Positions 11,735 to 22,990 of a stretch of 64,000 nucleotides of DNA are shown piece after piece. Numbering within the stretch: position 1 is the stretch's first letter; the number at the start of each line of letters is the position of its first letter. A program made the position numbers and the translations under genes. The stretch comes from Forficula auricularia (taxonomy: Eukaryota > Arthropoda > Insecta > Dermaptera > Forficulidae): positions 12,605,952 through 12,669,951 of the forward strand of contig JALMQS010000187.1 in the NCBI GenBank assembly GCA_024734495.1. The letters run 5' to 3'. Under the pieces are notes generated by a model. The model saw nothing but the letters and a program-made list of their open reading frames with translations, was not told the DNA's origin and ran no database searches.

Positions 11735-12314
11735 CAGTGATTCTCAACCTTTTCTTTGTTACGGCACACTTTTGACAATTTCAAAATTTGGTGGCACACT
11801 GATAATAGTTTAAAAAATTTTACTTACCTATAATACCCTGTGTTACTGTGTAAAATAGTTTATGATAATAATTTTCAATGTAAAATAAAATAATATGTAC
11901 TACAAAGACAACGTGATGTTCATTGAGTGATTAATTACAAATAAATTATAAGAATATTTAATGCGAAATTTGAGCTTGATGATTTTTGATAATTTGGTTT
12001 ATATTTGATCAAAAAAATGATAATACCACTCTCATTTCGTCATCTACATTTAAAAGTCTTGATTTTTTTTTTCATTTTTATATTGGTTAATGCTGAAAAT
12101 CCGAATTCCCACAAATAAGATGTAGAAAATTGTAATAATATTTTTAAATCTTTTTTGGCTATTATGGGATAATCGCATCTAATGTTAATCCAAAATGAAT
12201 TAATTGACTCTTCCGAATGTTTTGAAATTAAATCTCAATTATTACAAAGCGAAATAAATTTTCATTGTTTGCATTTCTAAAATTTCGCCGTGGCACAGTG
12301 GTTGAGAATCACTG
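11735..12314. mobile_element. hAT non-autonomous element
   Basis: Ends CAGTGATTCTCAACC and GGTTGAGAATCACTG are exact inverted repeats of a common hAT form. Flanks CCCTAAAT (11727-11734) and AGTTAAAT (12315-12322) are a diverged 8-bp target duplication, sharing TAAAT at the same positions. The empty site is seen in units 1 and 3 of the surrounding tandem repeat. No transposase. Confidence 0.75.
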
Positions 12315-12610
12315 AGTTAAATAAATCAAGTGACTTTTTCTGTCCCAGCGTTCAAGTCTCCGTCTCGTTTACGTTTATTTTAAAATCTTTATTATTTCTG
12401 AATAAAATATTTTTAAACAAATTTTAGAATTAATTGATTTTTCTTTTGTAATAATAATCCATTATGTGTTTGTATGTAAATGGTAGAAAAGAGAGAGAGA
12501 GAGAGAGAGAGAGAGACCCTCTTGCAAGTGCAAATTAACTCGTAGGTAATCCGTAAATAAATCACGTGACTTCTTTTCTGTCCCAGCGTTCAAGTCTCCG
12601 TCTCGTTTAC

Positions 12611-14165
12611 CACCTCGGCTCCCCGCCTGCCTTCCTTTTCTTTATCCAGACGGTTTACAAAACGTCTGTGGAATGCGACGCACGTGCCGATGGCTCTCTT
12701 ATTCTCGCTCCACGTCGAGCTTATTACTATTATTAACCACCAATTGAATATTTATAGAATTAAATCTCACTCACTCACGTTGTGAAGCGTTTTTCTTTTT
12801 TTTTTTTTAACGAGACCCTCTCCTTGTTTATATGTATGGAACACTTGCACAAGAGAGTGAGAAATAAAAAGAGTTTTATATTTGAATAGAATTCAATTTA
12901 TAATTGAATAGGTTAAGAGGATTGGAAATTATTTGGATGGAATTATAACAAGCAGCGAGTAGATGAATTATTGCCATTATTGAGGGCGTACAGGGAGGTA
13001 TTTTTTTATTAGGTATTACCTCCTCCTCTACAACTTCTCTAATTACTATCATAATAATAAATAAATAAATTATATAGAGATTACAACAATCAATGCAGAA
13101 GAAGTGTGCCCAAAATATATATTTAAAACCTAATTTATTTGATCTGAAGATGGAGGGACCGTTAAATTTATACTAATATAAACTGTATGTACCGAAGTAG
13201 GCAGGTAGATAAAGAGAGGCACATATAACAGTTAAGAAATTCAAGTATTAAAATGAAAACCAAATTACTGTAAAAAAAATTGAAATTTGAATTTTCCCGA
13301 ATGACAGATCAATTTCTTGATCCAAAAACCCCCTAAAATCGTTCAATTATTACTTTAATTAAAATTATGCTCTATGTTAAAAATATTTAATTTGCTATGA
13401 ATGTATGTCAGGTGATAAACAATTTTGCTATTTATTTTATAAATAGTATTATATTAAACTGTTTGTGGGGTTTAAAAAGATTAAATTTGTAGAAAATAAG
13501 CAATTAAAGTTTTCTTATTAGAAATTAAAATAAGATGAGCAAAAATGAAAAAAGAGGTCGGTGAACATACCCTCCTGGAACTAAAATTTTTTTATGAATC
13601 ACACTGGTTACTTGACCCCTTAGGAGTCTATGCTTCAAATTTCAAATCAATCCGATAAGCCGTTTAACGTAGAGATCGGTGAACATAGATATATAGAATC
13701 CCAAAACTATTATATTGATTCTTATAGGTAAGTCGGATCTAGGAAGGCTATTGCCATTAGAAATATCAAGCAATCCGCTCAATATTAATAAAAGAGAACA
13801 ATTATATGAGTGGGTATTATTCAGGAAGCGATAGTGAGCCCGTCCGTCTTTGGCAGAATGGTAAGTTCATTTCCTCGTACATTGCCTTAAAATCTAATAA
13901 AATCAGTAAAAAAATAATGTTTTCTCGCATTTTTTAACCAGGAGCTTTAAAGCTAAAAAAAGCCCTAAATCTAATCAGTTCTTCGCGTTGGAAATACAGA
14001 TATTTTAGCACAAGAACGATATTTTCTACGATTTTTCATTTTTGTGGGTATTTGAATTCAGACACACAGCAAGAATAAAGATATTTTTTCCTCACGTTTT
14101 GGACATTTTTAAACATAGTGAACAAAAATATTGCATGCTAGGCTCGCCCAGCAAGTAATAATTTA
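12611..14165. other. Spacer, no gene seen
   Basis: Starts with a GC-richer, T/C-biased patch (12611-12730) and then becomes AT-rich. Near 13140-13170 CTGAAGATGG occurs without a GAAA box or pairing flanks. No supported coding sequence. Confidence 0.45.
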
Positions 14166-15062
14166 CTGGGTGAGTTTTTTATCTTAAGACAGTCTTATAA
14201 CTCAAAAACAGCGCATTATATGAAAAAAAGTTTCAAATAAAAGTTTATTTATATCAGGGGGGAAACTAAACTACGCTATTGTTTGTCGACCTAGAACAAG
14301 CTTTCAAGGGTATTTCGAGGTCAAGTTCTGTTTTTTAAATAGAAACCTATATGTTTCTGTACAAATTCTGAATCTACAAAAAAAACTGAACAACTTTCAT
14401 TAGAACTATTTTTTTATACGACATCAAATAAAAAAAAATATTAAATCAATTAGAACTCAAAAAAAATCTTAATAATTATTTTTAACAATTATTCAACTTA
14501 ATTATCAATTAATAATGATTAAATAATTATTAAATCGAAAATCACAACAATGTAAATAAGTGTTTATAATGATCTTAAAACTTATTTATACACAGATTCA
14601 AGAGATTATTTTCTACTTAATAGAACTACTTAAAATTCTTGAGTTTAAAAAAGTTTATTTCTCCTGTCAATCCAATAGAATATAGTTATATTGTATTACC
14701 ATAATAAAAATGGAGCATATTTTTTGTTGAAGACAGAATTGAAATGGTCTTAATTAATTTATGGTGAATGTGGAAGAATCGTGTCATAGTAATGGATGCC
14801 AAGCGTTTTCCTACACCCTCCCAAGCTTAATTTTATTGTCTTGCAAATATGTTAAAAAAACAAAAAAAAAACAAGAAATGTAAATTCTACGAAGAAACTG
14901 AGAAGCAGGCCAAATTAACGAAATTGGAACTGGAATTCATCGAGAAGACTTGCATACACTCTGGAATGTCGCAAAATTATTATATTTATTTGAAACTTTT
15001 TTTTCATATAATGCACTGTTTTTGAGTTATAAGACTGTCTCAAGATAAAAAAACTCACCCGG
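14166..15062. mobile_element. ~900-bp element with ~75-bp inverted ends
   Basis: The left end (14166-14245) begins CTGGGTGAGTTTTTTATCTT and the right end (14985-15062) finishes AAAAAACTCACCCGG, inverted over ~75 bp. The interior is AT-rich with no clear transposase. A short stretch near 14750-14950 could be a decayed frame, but I do not recognise it. Confidence 0.65.
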
Positions 15063-15499
15063 TATTTACTGTAGCTGTTGAAGAAATCTTAGTGAAGATT
15101 GGTTGTAAATTTTGTGCAGTTTGTTGTTGTTTCCCTGGTGGCTTCTCTAGCTAAACAATAAAAGCCATTAAGCCCCTCTTAAGACGAATGCTAATGATGA
15201 TGATGATGATGATGATTAAAGGGCACCCCCCACAATCGATTTGTATTTCTTCCGACCCCCCCTCTTTTCCCCGACCCATGCTTCCTCTTCATCTTTAATT
15301 AATTTGATTAATTAGTTTAATTAATAATCTTGATATTATTGACTTATTTTTATTCTCAGGAGGAGCGAGTTCGTTCCAAGGTCAGATGATGGAACCGGAT
15401 GCTGGCTGGACGAGGCCTCCTCTCTTCCAATACATCTCTCAAATCAACAACTAACAACAATTCATGGCTATTTTATATTTATTAATCTTCTTCAAGCGC
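15063..15499. other. Spacer with ATG microsatellite
   Basis: An ATG trinucleotide run lies at about 15197-15217. GC-richer patches at about 15230-15300 and 15360-15430 lack a supported frame. Confidence 0.4.
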
Positions 15500-15665
15500 C
15501 AAACTCGAGTCCGAAAGTTGGAGAGTATCCTCTCCATTGCAATTTTCCTGGTGGTTTCCCATTGCCTACCCTTGCATTTTTGACAAAGACGAAAATAGTC
15601 CTGAACAAGGCGAGATTCAATCCGAAGTCAAGCACCTAGGCCCAGGCTCTAGCGACGACTTATTT
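15500..15665 (-). mobile_element. SINE-like repeat, second copy
   Basis: On the - strand this segment reads GGCAATGGGAAACCA followed by CCAGGAAAATT, matching the core of the repeat at 9888-10045. Upstream on that strand is a tRNA-like CCTAGGTGCTTGACTTCGG stretch. The F1 element starts directly after it at 15670. Confidence 0.4.
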
Positions 15666-15669
15666 TTAC

Positions 15670-16240
15670 TTTACCATACAGGGTATGGTCAAGTATTGTA
15701 ATCGTGCATCGAAAAAGTGATTTTTTTTTTTTTTGTTGAAATATCTCAAAAACGGCTCAAACTATTTTGATTAAAAAAAAAATTGGAATTTCAGTCTGCA
15801 AAAAAACCCTAACAAGTGAACATCGAAAAAATTATATTTTTCGAGATAATAATTGTTTTGTCAAAATGTCTGTCAGTCTGTTAGTCTGTGTGTTACCAAA
15901 TTTTGTGGACGAACTAGCTCAAAAACTAGTGTGAATATCAAAAACAAATTTCACACGCAGTTTTGGTGAAATGGGATTAAGAGCTGATTATATTTTGATG
16001 CATATCGACCCAAAATTAAGGGGGGCAGGGGTTAAAATTTTAAATTATAATATTTTCAAACTAAAAAAACAAGAAAAATGAAATATACTATATAATGAAC
16101 CTAAAATAACGAAAATATCTAGGGCCAAAATTAGGGGTGGCGTCAAAAATAAAAATCTACCCCCTTGTACCAAAGTCAACCATAAGTGTATGGTAAAGTC
16201 AAGTGGATGTCCACATCAGAACTTGTCAATTTATTTATTA
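15670..16240 (+). mobile_element. F1 element copy (TTTACCATACA ends)
   Basis: Starts TTTACCATACA followed by GGGTATGGTCAAGTATTG, where ACCATAC/GTATGGT forms a small hairpin. It ends near TATGGTAAAGTCAAGTGG and CACATCAGAAC. The body contains ATCTCAAAAACGGCT, TTTTTCGAGATAATAATTG and AGCTCAAAAACTAGTGTGAA, shared by at least eight other segments here. No frame. The inverted TTTACCATACA/TGTATGGTAAA ends suggest a DNA-type MITE; the superfamily is unknown. Confidence 0.6.
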
Positions 16241-16324
16241 ATAGGGTTCCATTTGAAAAGTATAACGGGACCCTATTAGTGTCGCCAAAATATCGTTTTA
16301 GCTCTTATAAACTAAATGAGATAT

Positions 16325-16525
16325 TTTTTTTTTTTTTTTTTTTTTTTTTTGGCTTTTCGGCCTTTCTAGCCATAAGCCATTTACGATACTAATTATTTTA
16401 TGTAAATTTGTCTCTACCTCGGGGGTCAGATTTTAGCCGGATGCCTCGAGTCGGATTCGAACTCGGGTCCTCTTGGTTAGCTGGCTGACATGCTACCGCC
16501 TAGCCTACCCGACCCCCCCCCCCTA
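16325..16525 (-). mobile_element. tRNA-derived SINE, copy A
   Basis: On the - strand it has an A-box-like TAGGCTAGGCGGTAGC, a B box GAGTTCGAATCC, a body ending AGAAAGGCCGAAAAGCC and a ~28-base poly(A). It is flanked by an exact 11-bp target duplication AAATGAGATAT (16314-16324 and 16526-16536), as expected for LINE-mobilised insertion. It interrupts the AT-rich flank of the F1 copy. Confidence 0.85.
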
Positions 16526-16769
16526 AAATGAGATATAAATTTGAAATTTAAAAATGATATTGTATTCATTTTCCCGCAAATCAAAAACTGTGTAAAAATT
16601 TTAGTCGATTGATTATTTTAGGGAGGCTCCAATATTTTATGTGAGTTCAAAAAATAAAATATATTAGAAGTAAATAAAAAAAATAAGATTCTAAAAATTT
16701 AAAACTTTAAAAATCTCTAAAGGCTATAATCTAAGGCCGCGAATCTTAACTCCATGTGGTACTTTTATT

Positions 16770-16935
16770 TAGGGGACGAATCTAAGATTTTAGTAGAAAT
16801 ATTTTAATATTGCATAAGAGAGGGCTTCGTCCCTTCAGAAATCAAACCCAAGCGCTTTCTTGCCGGGCAGTCAGCCGGGACGAAGCCCTCTGATATGCAA
16901 TATGAAAATATTTCTACAAAAATCTTTGATTCCTC
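16770..16935. repeat. Foldback repeat
   Basis: Arms of ~55 bp containing GAGGGCTTCGTCCC and GGGACGAAGCCCTC are inverted around a ~40-base loop. No coding content. The unit does not match the other foldback families. Confidence 0.6.
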
Positions 16936-17026
16936 CTTAAATAAAGTAAATACTTTTTTATTAGTTGAATAAAAGATTTCACTGTCGATGGTAACAGAAT
17001 TGTTTTTATTTTAGGTTAAAAATAAA

Positions 17027-17410
17027 ATAAAATGAGAGAGTCTTCTGTTTTTTAAATAAAATAATTTTTAATTATTTCTAGAGACTATAGTTGAAGGCAT
17101 TGCCTTCATCATCAGTCTATCATAAATATTTCAAATTAGTTACAAATTAAGATTTATACATTGAAAATTTTGAAAAATATATAATGTCTTTTCTTCATGT
17201 TTCCTCTTGGGAGATTAGAATATTCTAATCTCCCAAGAGGAAACATGAAGAAAAAGACATTATATATTTTTCAAAATTTTCAATGTATAAATCTTAATTT
17301 GTAACTAATTTGAAATATTTGTGATAGACTGATGATGAAGGCAATGCCTTCGAAACTATAGTCTCTAGAAATAATTAAAAATTATTTTATTTAAAAAACA
17401 GAAGACTCTC
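17027..17410. repeat. Near-perfect ~380-bp palindrome with hammerhead arms
   Basis: Two ~185-bp arms meet near 17218-17224 with almost no loop (AGATTAGAATATTCTAATCT at the centre). Each arm carries the same hammerhead unit. The + strand copy (17325-17367) is complete. The - strand copy lost two bases in box 2 (CTTCAACTATAG for CTTCGAAACTATAG). Confidence 0.8.
17325..17367 (+). ncRNA. Hammerhead ribozyme motif 5
   Basis: TAGA (17325-17328), CTGATGA (17329-17335), one extra T, stem II GAAGGC/GCCTTC with AAT loop, GAAA (17352-17355), CTATAG (with A15.1 and U16.1 it gives a 3-bp stem III, ACU/AGU), U-H as TC in a GTC triplet, TCTA (17364-17367) pairing with TAGA. Stem II is a perfect 6-bp helix. 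Decayed relatives at 9.77, 51.30 and 63.41 kb. Confidence 0.65.
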
Positions 17411-17524
17411 TCATTTTATTTTTAACCTAAAATAAATACTTTTTAATATAATTGTGGTTAATTTATCAGGGTTGCTTTTTGAAAAATTCAATTTTTTTTC
17501 AAAAAAATTCGCACTTTCTGATTT

Positions 17525-18358
17525 GTTCATCCACTTGACTTTACCATACACCATGCCCCCTCTCTTATATATAATATTTAGTAAAATTATTTATAATCAT
17601 ATAGGGGGGTTAGTTTTTACATTTTTAGATTACTAGAGATTTGGTTGAATTTGGTTCAGGGGCCTATATTTTCATTTTTTACCCCCCCCCCCCATTTTTG
17701 GTGGTTAGTTTTTGAATTATTATTCTTCTGGGGGCCCACAGATTATGCATACAAAATTTGGTTGAGTTTGCTCAAATAGCCTAGATTTTTAATTTTTAAC
17801 CCCCTCCATCCCCCTTATTCACCAAAATCTAATCACCTCTTAATCTCAATGCACCAAATACTACGTGTGATATTTGATTTTGATATTCACACTAGTTTTT
17901 GAGCCAGCTAGTCGACAAAAATGTGGTAACGCACTTACTAACTTAAATTGAAAGTTTTTGCCGAGAGTAGCAGAATTTTTATATATTGAAGGAGACAATA
18001 AAAGAGTGTGTCTTCTGCTGGAATTATAAATTTTATTTATTTATAACGTTATATCGTTATAAATAAATAAAATAAATAATTTATAAAATTTTAAATTCCA
18101 GCAGAAGACACACTCTTTTATTGTCTCCTTCAGCACTTACTAACAACTAACTAGCAGACATTTTGACATAGCAATTATTATCTCGAAAAATATAATTTTT
18201 TCGATGTTTACTTTTAAGGGCTTTTTTATAGAGCAAAATGAAATGATTTTGCTCAATTTTTTTAATCAAAATAGTTTCAGCCGTTTTTTAGATATTTTGA
18301 AAAAAGAAGAAAAAAACACTTTTTTCATGCACGATTACAATACTTGACCATGGTAAAG
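17525..18358 (-). mobile_element. F1 element copy, reverse orientation
   Basis: On the - strand it begins TTTACCATGGTCAAGTATTG (near 18358) and ends TGTATGGTAAAGTCAAGTGG (near 17525). It is interrupted by the foldback insertion at 17943-18132. The body shares the F1 blocks. A C run lies near 17682-17693. Confidence 0.6.
17943..18132. mobile_element. Foldback insertion with 12-bp target duplication
   Basis: Flanked by exact GCACTTACTAAC copies (17931-17942 and 18133-18144). The insert is mostly two ~60-bp inverted arms carrying AAAGAGTGTGTCTTCTGCTG and its complement around an AT-rich centre. A 12-bp duplication fits target-primed retrotransposition better than a TA- or 8-bp-specific transposase. 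Confidence 0.7.
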
Positions 18359-18365
18359 TAAAATG

Positions 18366-19317
18366 AAACTCAAAAAAAAGATGTTTAAATCTTTACATTA
18401 ATTATTAAAATTAAAATTTTACAAATTTAAAACTTTAAAAAAATCTTGAAAGGCTGATAATCTTAAGCTGTTGTAGCTTCAAATAGAATCCTGTTTTACT
18501 TTTTAAACAGAACCTTAAAAAAATCTTCTTTCAAATTTAATAGAATTTCATTAGCTGGAGCCCCCCAGCCCCTACGCCCATTTCTCGAATAGAATTAAAT
18601 TTCATAATTAATTAACATTTAAGATAATTTTGCCCTTAGGCTGTATATAGCGAGATTGTTCTTGCTATTAGTATTGTTTTAGATTATAGAATATCTTGCT
18701 TGATAAATAGAGAAAGAGATAGTATCCCCTCCCTCCAGTAGAGGGTGTGTGTGTGAGATAAAGATTAGAATTGCTCCATACATGAGAAGAGAGATAAATC
18801 ATGGCGCCTGGCTTCGCTTACTGGATGAATAAATAAATAAATAAATAATTAAATGTGCCGTGCAGGGTGGCAAATTACAGTATAGCTTTGCGATCTGAAA
18901 GATAAGCCCCTCTCCCCCCCCGCGTGTTTGACCAATCATCAATATTTTTCCCTCCTGAGAAAAACAATTAGGTGTGTGTGTATGTGTGTGTGTGCGTGGG
19001 AGCCCCGCAAGAGCCCCCCGGGGCAAAGCCACTCGAGCCCGATTTATGTGGGGGCCGAAGCCCGCCTCCTCGGCATCGCCTTTTTAGGGGGTGACCAGAC
19101 AACAACACCTGTTGACGGGGCCAAATTTAGAGGTGGCGTCGTCGTCATCGTGATGACGAGCACCAGGCTAACTATATCATATACAACCCCTCCTAGCAAG
19201 GAATAAGGAAGGAACCCCACCATTTTGGAGCTTATCTTATTATTATTATTACACATTCCGCATTCAAATTCTTACTAATAAAAACTTAAAATAGCCTTCA
19301 TTGTTCAAATTAATTAA
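18366..19317. other. Spacer with GC-richer block
   Basis: From 18366 the sequence is AT-rich. From about 18720 to 19220 it is GC-richer with CpG, a TAAA run and a GT run. Short overlapping frames on both strands here (18799-19256) look like composition effects; no motif or splice context supports a gene. A buried host exon or regulatory block cannot be excluded. Confidence 0.35.
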
Positions 19318-19664
19318 GGGCCGTCCATAAATTATTCACACAGTAAGGGGGGACAGGGCTAAAAACTTTTCAAATTTATTTTTTAGCTATAACAAATCAG
19401 AGGACAAAAAGGAAACAATTAAATACCGATGTTAAATCATACGACCAATCGTAACGTTTCGCTAATTTATTGTAGCTTCATCATGTTCTTGATCAAATTA
19501 TTTGCAAACACTTTGTCATTCAATTTTTTCTTGCCAATTAGAATACATGATATATACTTAACATTTTGAGTTGAAGATGTACGGTTGGTCAATCTGGTTC
19601 CATTGCTACCTACTCTAAAAAAATAATGGTGTTATATAAATAAATGTATTCTGATTGTTATATA

Positions 19665-20170
19665 CACTACAGTGCAAAAAAAAATTGACCCACTAATAAA
19701 AACTTTATTAAATAGCAAATTATTTTTAAAACTTTTACAAATATTCATATAATTTGTTCTATTATCTCTTAAACTAACATATTCAATAAATATTGTTGAT
19801 AATTTTTGAATTTTATCAAAAAAAATATGTAAAATTAAATTAAAAGATACAATTACAAATTATCCTACTTGTTCAATATCACTTTAATTTGAATAAAGTT
19901 TTAATAAAAGATCAAATTTCAATTTCAATGAATAATTTTGAATTAAGCATCATTGATAGAAAGATAAAATATACAAAATGGATATTTCTGAAGTTCAAGC
20001 AATTCAAATTGTGTATCTAATTAATCAAGAGATAAGTCAACAACAAGTGGCAATTACACTTGCAATAAGCAATAATTTCAATAGTGTATGGTTCCTTGTA
20101 AAAAACATTTAAAATGGTTTACTATTTAATAAAGTTTTTATTGGTGGCTCGATTTTTTGCACTCCAATGC
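19665..20170 (+). mobile_element. Tc1-like MITE keeping the transposase N terminus
   Basis: Ends CACTACAGTGCAAAAAAA and TTTTTTGCACTCCAATG are inverted and followed inward by matching ACTAATAAAAACTTTATTAA. TA precedes and ATA follows. The interior keeps the first codons of a transposase (19978-20112). Related copies: 26848-27353 (reverse) and fragments at about 30750-30900 and 35228-35292. Confidence 0.7.
19978..20112 (+). pseudogene. Tc1-like transposase N-terminal remnant
   Basis: An ATG-started frame of 44 residues beginning MDISEVQAIQIVYLINQEIS and continuing QQQVAITLAIS. This fits the first helix-turn-helix that Tc1/Tc3 transposases use to bind their inverted ends. Everything after it, including the catalytic domain, is missing; the frame ends at TAA (20110-20112). 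The reverse copy at 26927-27031 carries nearly the same peptide, so the truncated form was itself amplified by a transposase supplied in trans. Confidence 0.6.
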
Positions 20171-21041
20171 ATATATATATACTAGGCAGATCAAAAAGTC
20201 TGGAATAAGTAAAACAAGAAAACATTTTTGTCCAAATTCGGTTTTATTTTTCAACATACATTCCTTTTAAGATAATACACCGAGTCTAACGTTTTTCTAA
20301 CTTTTTTATCCCGTCCGAAAAGTAATCTGTCGGAAACTCTCCAAAACAGGCCTCAGTTTCAGCTATGACTTCTCCATTTGACTGAAATTGCTTACCGGTG
20401 AGCCATCTCTTCAGGTTTGGAAACAGGTAAAAGTCGGTGGGGGCCAGGTCTGACTGAGGAACCAATTCAAATCCGATTTCGTGCAATTTTATTTACGCAA
20501 ATGAGCAGCCGCATTGTCGTTGATAGAGGATTTTTCTTCTTTAAATGAGTCAGTTTTTCTGTGATTTCAATATTCAAACTATCCAATAATGATGAATAAT
20601 ATGCGCTAGCTATTGTTTTACCGTTTTCAAAATAGTCGATGAATATTATTCCACCCGCATCCTAAAACCTTTCCGGTCCATTGCTGAGATTTTAGATCCT
20701 GGTATGTAGAAATTGATCCAAGTTTCATCCATGGTTATTAATCGGCGCAAAAATTCCTTTGAATTTCGCTTAAACATTGCCAAATTCTGCTAGGAAGTCG
20801 TAATACGAATTCGTTTTTGCTCCACTGTGAGCAAATGCGGCACCCATCGCGCGCAGAGCTTTTTCATACCCAAAATATCATATATGATATTAAACACAGT
20901 GCCATATGACATCTTAGTAGTCTTAGCTAACTCCCTCAATTTCACTTTGGGGTCGTTCAACATAATATCATGGATTTTTTGGGGCGTTTTCTGGTGTTAG
21001 ACCTCTTTTTGTTCATCGACGGTGCAGAGTCCGGATAATAA

Positions 21042-21853
21042 CACTGGGCAACAAAAAATAATTTTTAAATGCTTCGAGCACTTGATGAGTCAATTCCTAC
21101 CAATTTTGGATTGAGAAAAACGAATATGACAATGAAAAATTTTTCTTAGCTCTAGTTTCTGTGAAATACAGTAGGTGACGGACTCAAGAGAAAAAGATAC
21201 ATTTTAATTACATATGCTAACAACATTGAAAGTGCATTTTATTTTTTTACAAATTGTAGTTACATTCTAAGAGTTCTACAATGCTGAAATAATACTTCAC
21301 AGATGGTCGTGTCTGAAGAGATTTATGTGGTGCCTTCATCAGATCGTAGTTTTTTAGCTTGCCTCTTTTTTGTTGCCCAGTGTTATTAGTCCATCAGGAA
21401 TTTACAGATTAGTTTTTAACCTGTAAACTCCTGATGATGGACTAATAATCCGAAATATATTGAGATTGTATACACCTTTTTGAGTTTTATTTCATTCACT
21501 CTGAAACTACACTCACCCTTTACTTTATTAATGTTTATTATCCTTTATAATCACGTAGTTTTTTAGTTATAACTCGAGTTCTAATTGAGCTACAAACAAG
21601 TGGTAATTTGTAAATCCAAGAGGAAGCTGTTTTCTATTAGTTCAACAAAATATTGTGATCTCAAATATTGTTGTTTAATATCTAACGGAACTCGAAAATA
21701 GGTCAAAATGGTCTTTTTCACCGTTTTGATCGATTATATCTCCAAAACAAGAGCTAATCAGTAATCTTTATGGTGATTTTTGAATTCAGCAGGTGGAAAT
21801 ACATAAGAATCAGCTATTTTTGAGCCCGAAGCATTTTCATTGTTGGGCAGTGT
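21042..21853. mobile_element. Nested insertion with ACACTGGGCAACAA end inside mariner
   Basis: Begins ACACTGGGCAACAAAAAA and ends TTGTTGGGCAGTGT. A second inverted copy of the end (TTTTTTGTTGCCCAGTG) lies internally at about 21367-21383, directly before a hammerhead-bearing repeat (21384-21530). It splits the mariner between LDNY and YPDSAP codons. A ~300-bp relative of its right half lies reversed at about 54270-54580. Confidence 0.6.
21425..21467 (+). ncRNA. Hammerhead ribozyme motif 6
   Basis: Same unit as motif 1: AAACTC, CTGATGA (21431-21437), GGA/TCC stem II, GAAA (21452-21455), TATA, TT, then GAGATT. Stem I keeps CTC/GAG, but the next position is an A-A mismatch, so stem I is shorter than in motif 1. 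Confidence 0.5.
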
Positions 21854-22266
21854 AATTATCTAGCTTGGTTTTGGTCTCGGTTATCGTTTTCTTGGGTAAA
21901 TAATAGTGTTTAATCAGAACACGAAACTCGGATTTTTTCGATTTAATAAAACACGGAGGTTGGTTGCTTCTCACTGCTGTAACTTGTAAATTCGAAAACA
22001 TGAATGGCTGAAATTTTGACAGACGTCTAATGAAGAATGAAGTTAGTTATGAATGGTTCACATTAGTGCATACTAGCCCCATTTCTTAGGATTATTCCAG
22101 ACTTTTTGATCTGCCTAATATATATAATATGTACTATATTCTAATTGCCAAGAAAATAAACTGCAACGGATCGTTGCTAAACTTTATCCAAATTCATTTG
22201 AAATATTAATATGTTTATTCCTTTATTATTAATCAGATATCAATTGCGATTTGCAGCTCATGTTAA

Positions 22267-22638
22267 CTTTAATTCAAAAATAATGATCGATTCTCATTTA
22301 ATACTCGAGGAATAACCATTCTACATTGGATTTTTGACATTGCAGTTATTATTGGTAACCATTGCTGAAGACACAGAGGATTCGACTTAAAATCAAAAAT
22401 AGCGATCGATTCTCATCTATTACTTGGGGAATAACAATTCTACATTAGATTTTTGACCCTTCGATTATTATTGGTAACCATTGCTGAAGACATGGAGGAA
22501 TCGACTTAAAATCAAAAATAACGATCGATTCTTATCTAATACTAGAGGAATAACCTTATTGCATTCCATTTTTGATGTTTTGACTATTAATGGCAACCTC
22601 TACTGAAAACGTGGAAGAATCGACTTAAAATCAAAAAG
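22267..22638 (+). repeat. Three tandem copies of a 119-bp unit
   Basis: GATCGATTCT falls at 22285, 22404 and 22523, an exact 119-bp period. Each unit also has GGAATAAC, ATTTTTGA and GGAATCGACTTAAAATCAAA-type sequence. Units differ by ~15%. No frame runs through them. Confidence 0.75.
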
Positions 22639-22728
22639 ACTAAATTCTTTTTTGGTAAACAACTCAAGCTTGACCCCATGTAATTTTTGGCAAAACCGTC
22701 ACGTCCTAAAATTCAACCTAATTGAATA

Positions 22729-22990
22729 CTACAATTTGTGAACATAATTGAGTCCATGGGTTCCGTAGTCTTTACCTGAGGACACTTTGAAGTCGCGCTT
22801 GCCGCTAGACCGATTACAATACTTTCCACATGCTTCGCATTGGATAAAGTAAAAATTGAATGACAAAGTGTTTGAAAATAATTTGATCAAGAACATGATG
22901 AAAATACAATAAATTGGCGAAACGTTGCAATTGGTCGTATGATTTAACAAGGTGTTTAATTATATCCTTTTTTCCTCTGATTTGCTAAAT
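22729..22990 (-). other. Short Cys-motif reading frame in composite-element arm
   Basis: A - strand frame here includes QCEACGKYCNRSSGKRDFKV, with a C-x2-C pair typical of small zinc-binding modules. It lies just inside the right inverted arm and could be a piece of a transposase or a captured exon. The N-terminal half overlaps the inverted arm itself. I do not recognise a family. Confidence 0.25.

Larger units (their letters stand above)
10616..12610 (+). repeat. Tandem triplication of a 223-bp unit, middle copy split by two insertions
   Basis: TTTAAAATCTTTATTATTTC starts units at 10616, 10839 and 12379. Unit 1 is 223 bp. Unit 2 spans 1540 bp because it holds the inserts at 10952-11675 and 11735-12314. 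Removing these (724 and 580 bp) leaves ~236 bp, close to unit 1. Each unit includes a GA-repeat tract, CCCTCTTGCAAGTGCAAATT and AGCGTTCAAGTCTCCG. The neighbouring units serve as empty sites for both insertions. Confidence 0.75.
20270..22030 (-). pseudogene. Mariner transposase pseudogene
   Basis: Read from 22030 downward. The N-terminal part reads SEFRVLIKHYYLPKKTITET then KTKLDNY. After the insertion it resumes YPDSAPSMNKKR. The second helix-turn-helix and linker include VKLRELAKTTKMSYGTVFNI and MKKLCARWVPHLLTVEQKR. The catalytic region shows the first Asp in TMDETW, then IFIDYFENGKTIASAYY, the second Asp in NDNAAAHLRK, and the third in SDLAPTDFYLF. These are the expected landmarks of a D,D34D mariner transposase, which cuts and pastes at TA. 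Several frame changes and stops rule out function. The last open piece is 20286-20486. Confidence 0.85.
20183..22117 (-). mobile_element. Mariner-like element, inactive
   Basis: Inverted ends are TAGGCAGATCAAAAAGTC and GACTTTTTGATCTGCCTA, with TA at both outer edges, the mariner target. The transposase gene runs on the - strand and is broken by stops, frameshifts and an ~810-bp insertion near its N terminus (21042-21853). Without that insertion the element is ~1.1 kb, a little below the usual ~1.3 kb. Confidence 0.85.

Noticed and set aside
13140..13190. Further hammerhead (CTGAAGATGG)
   Set aside because: No GAAA box and no pairing flanks within range.
18799..19256. Overlapping frames on both strands suggesting an exon
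   Set aside because: No acceptor/donor pair, no recognisable domain; GT and TAAA runs explain part of the openness.
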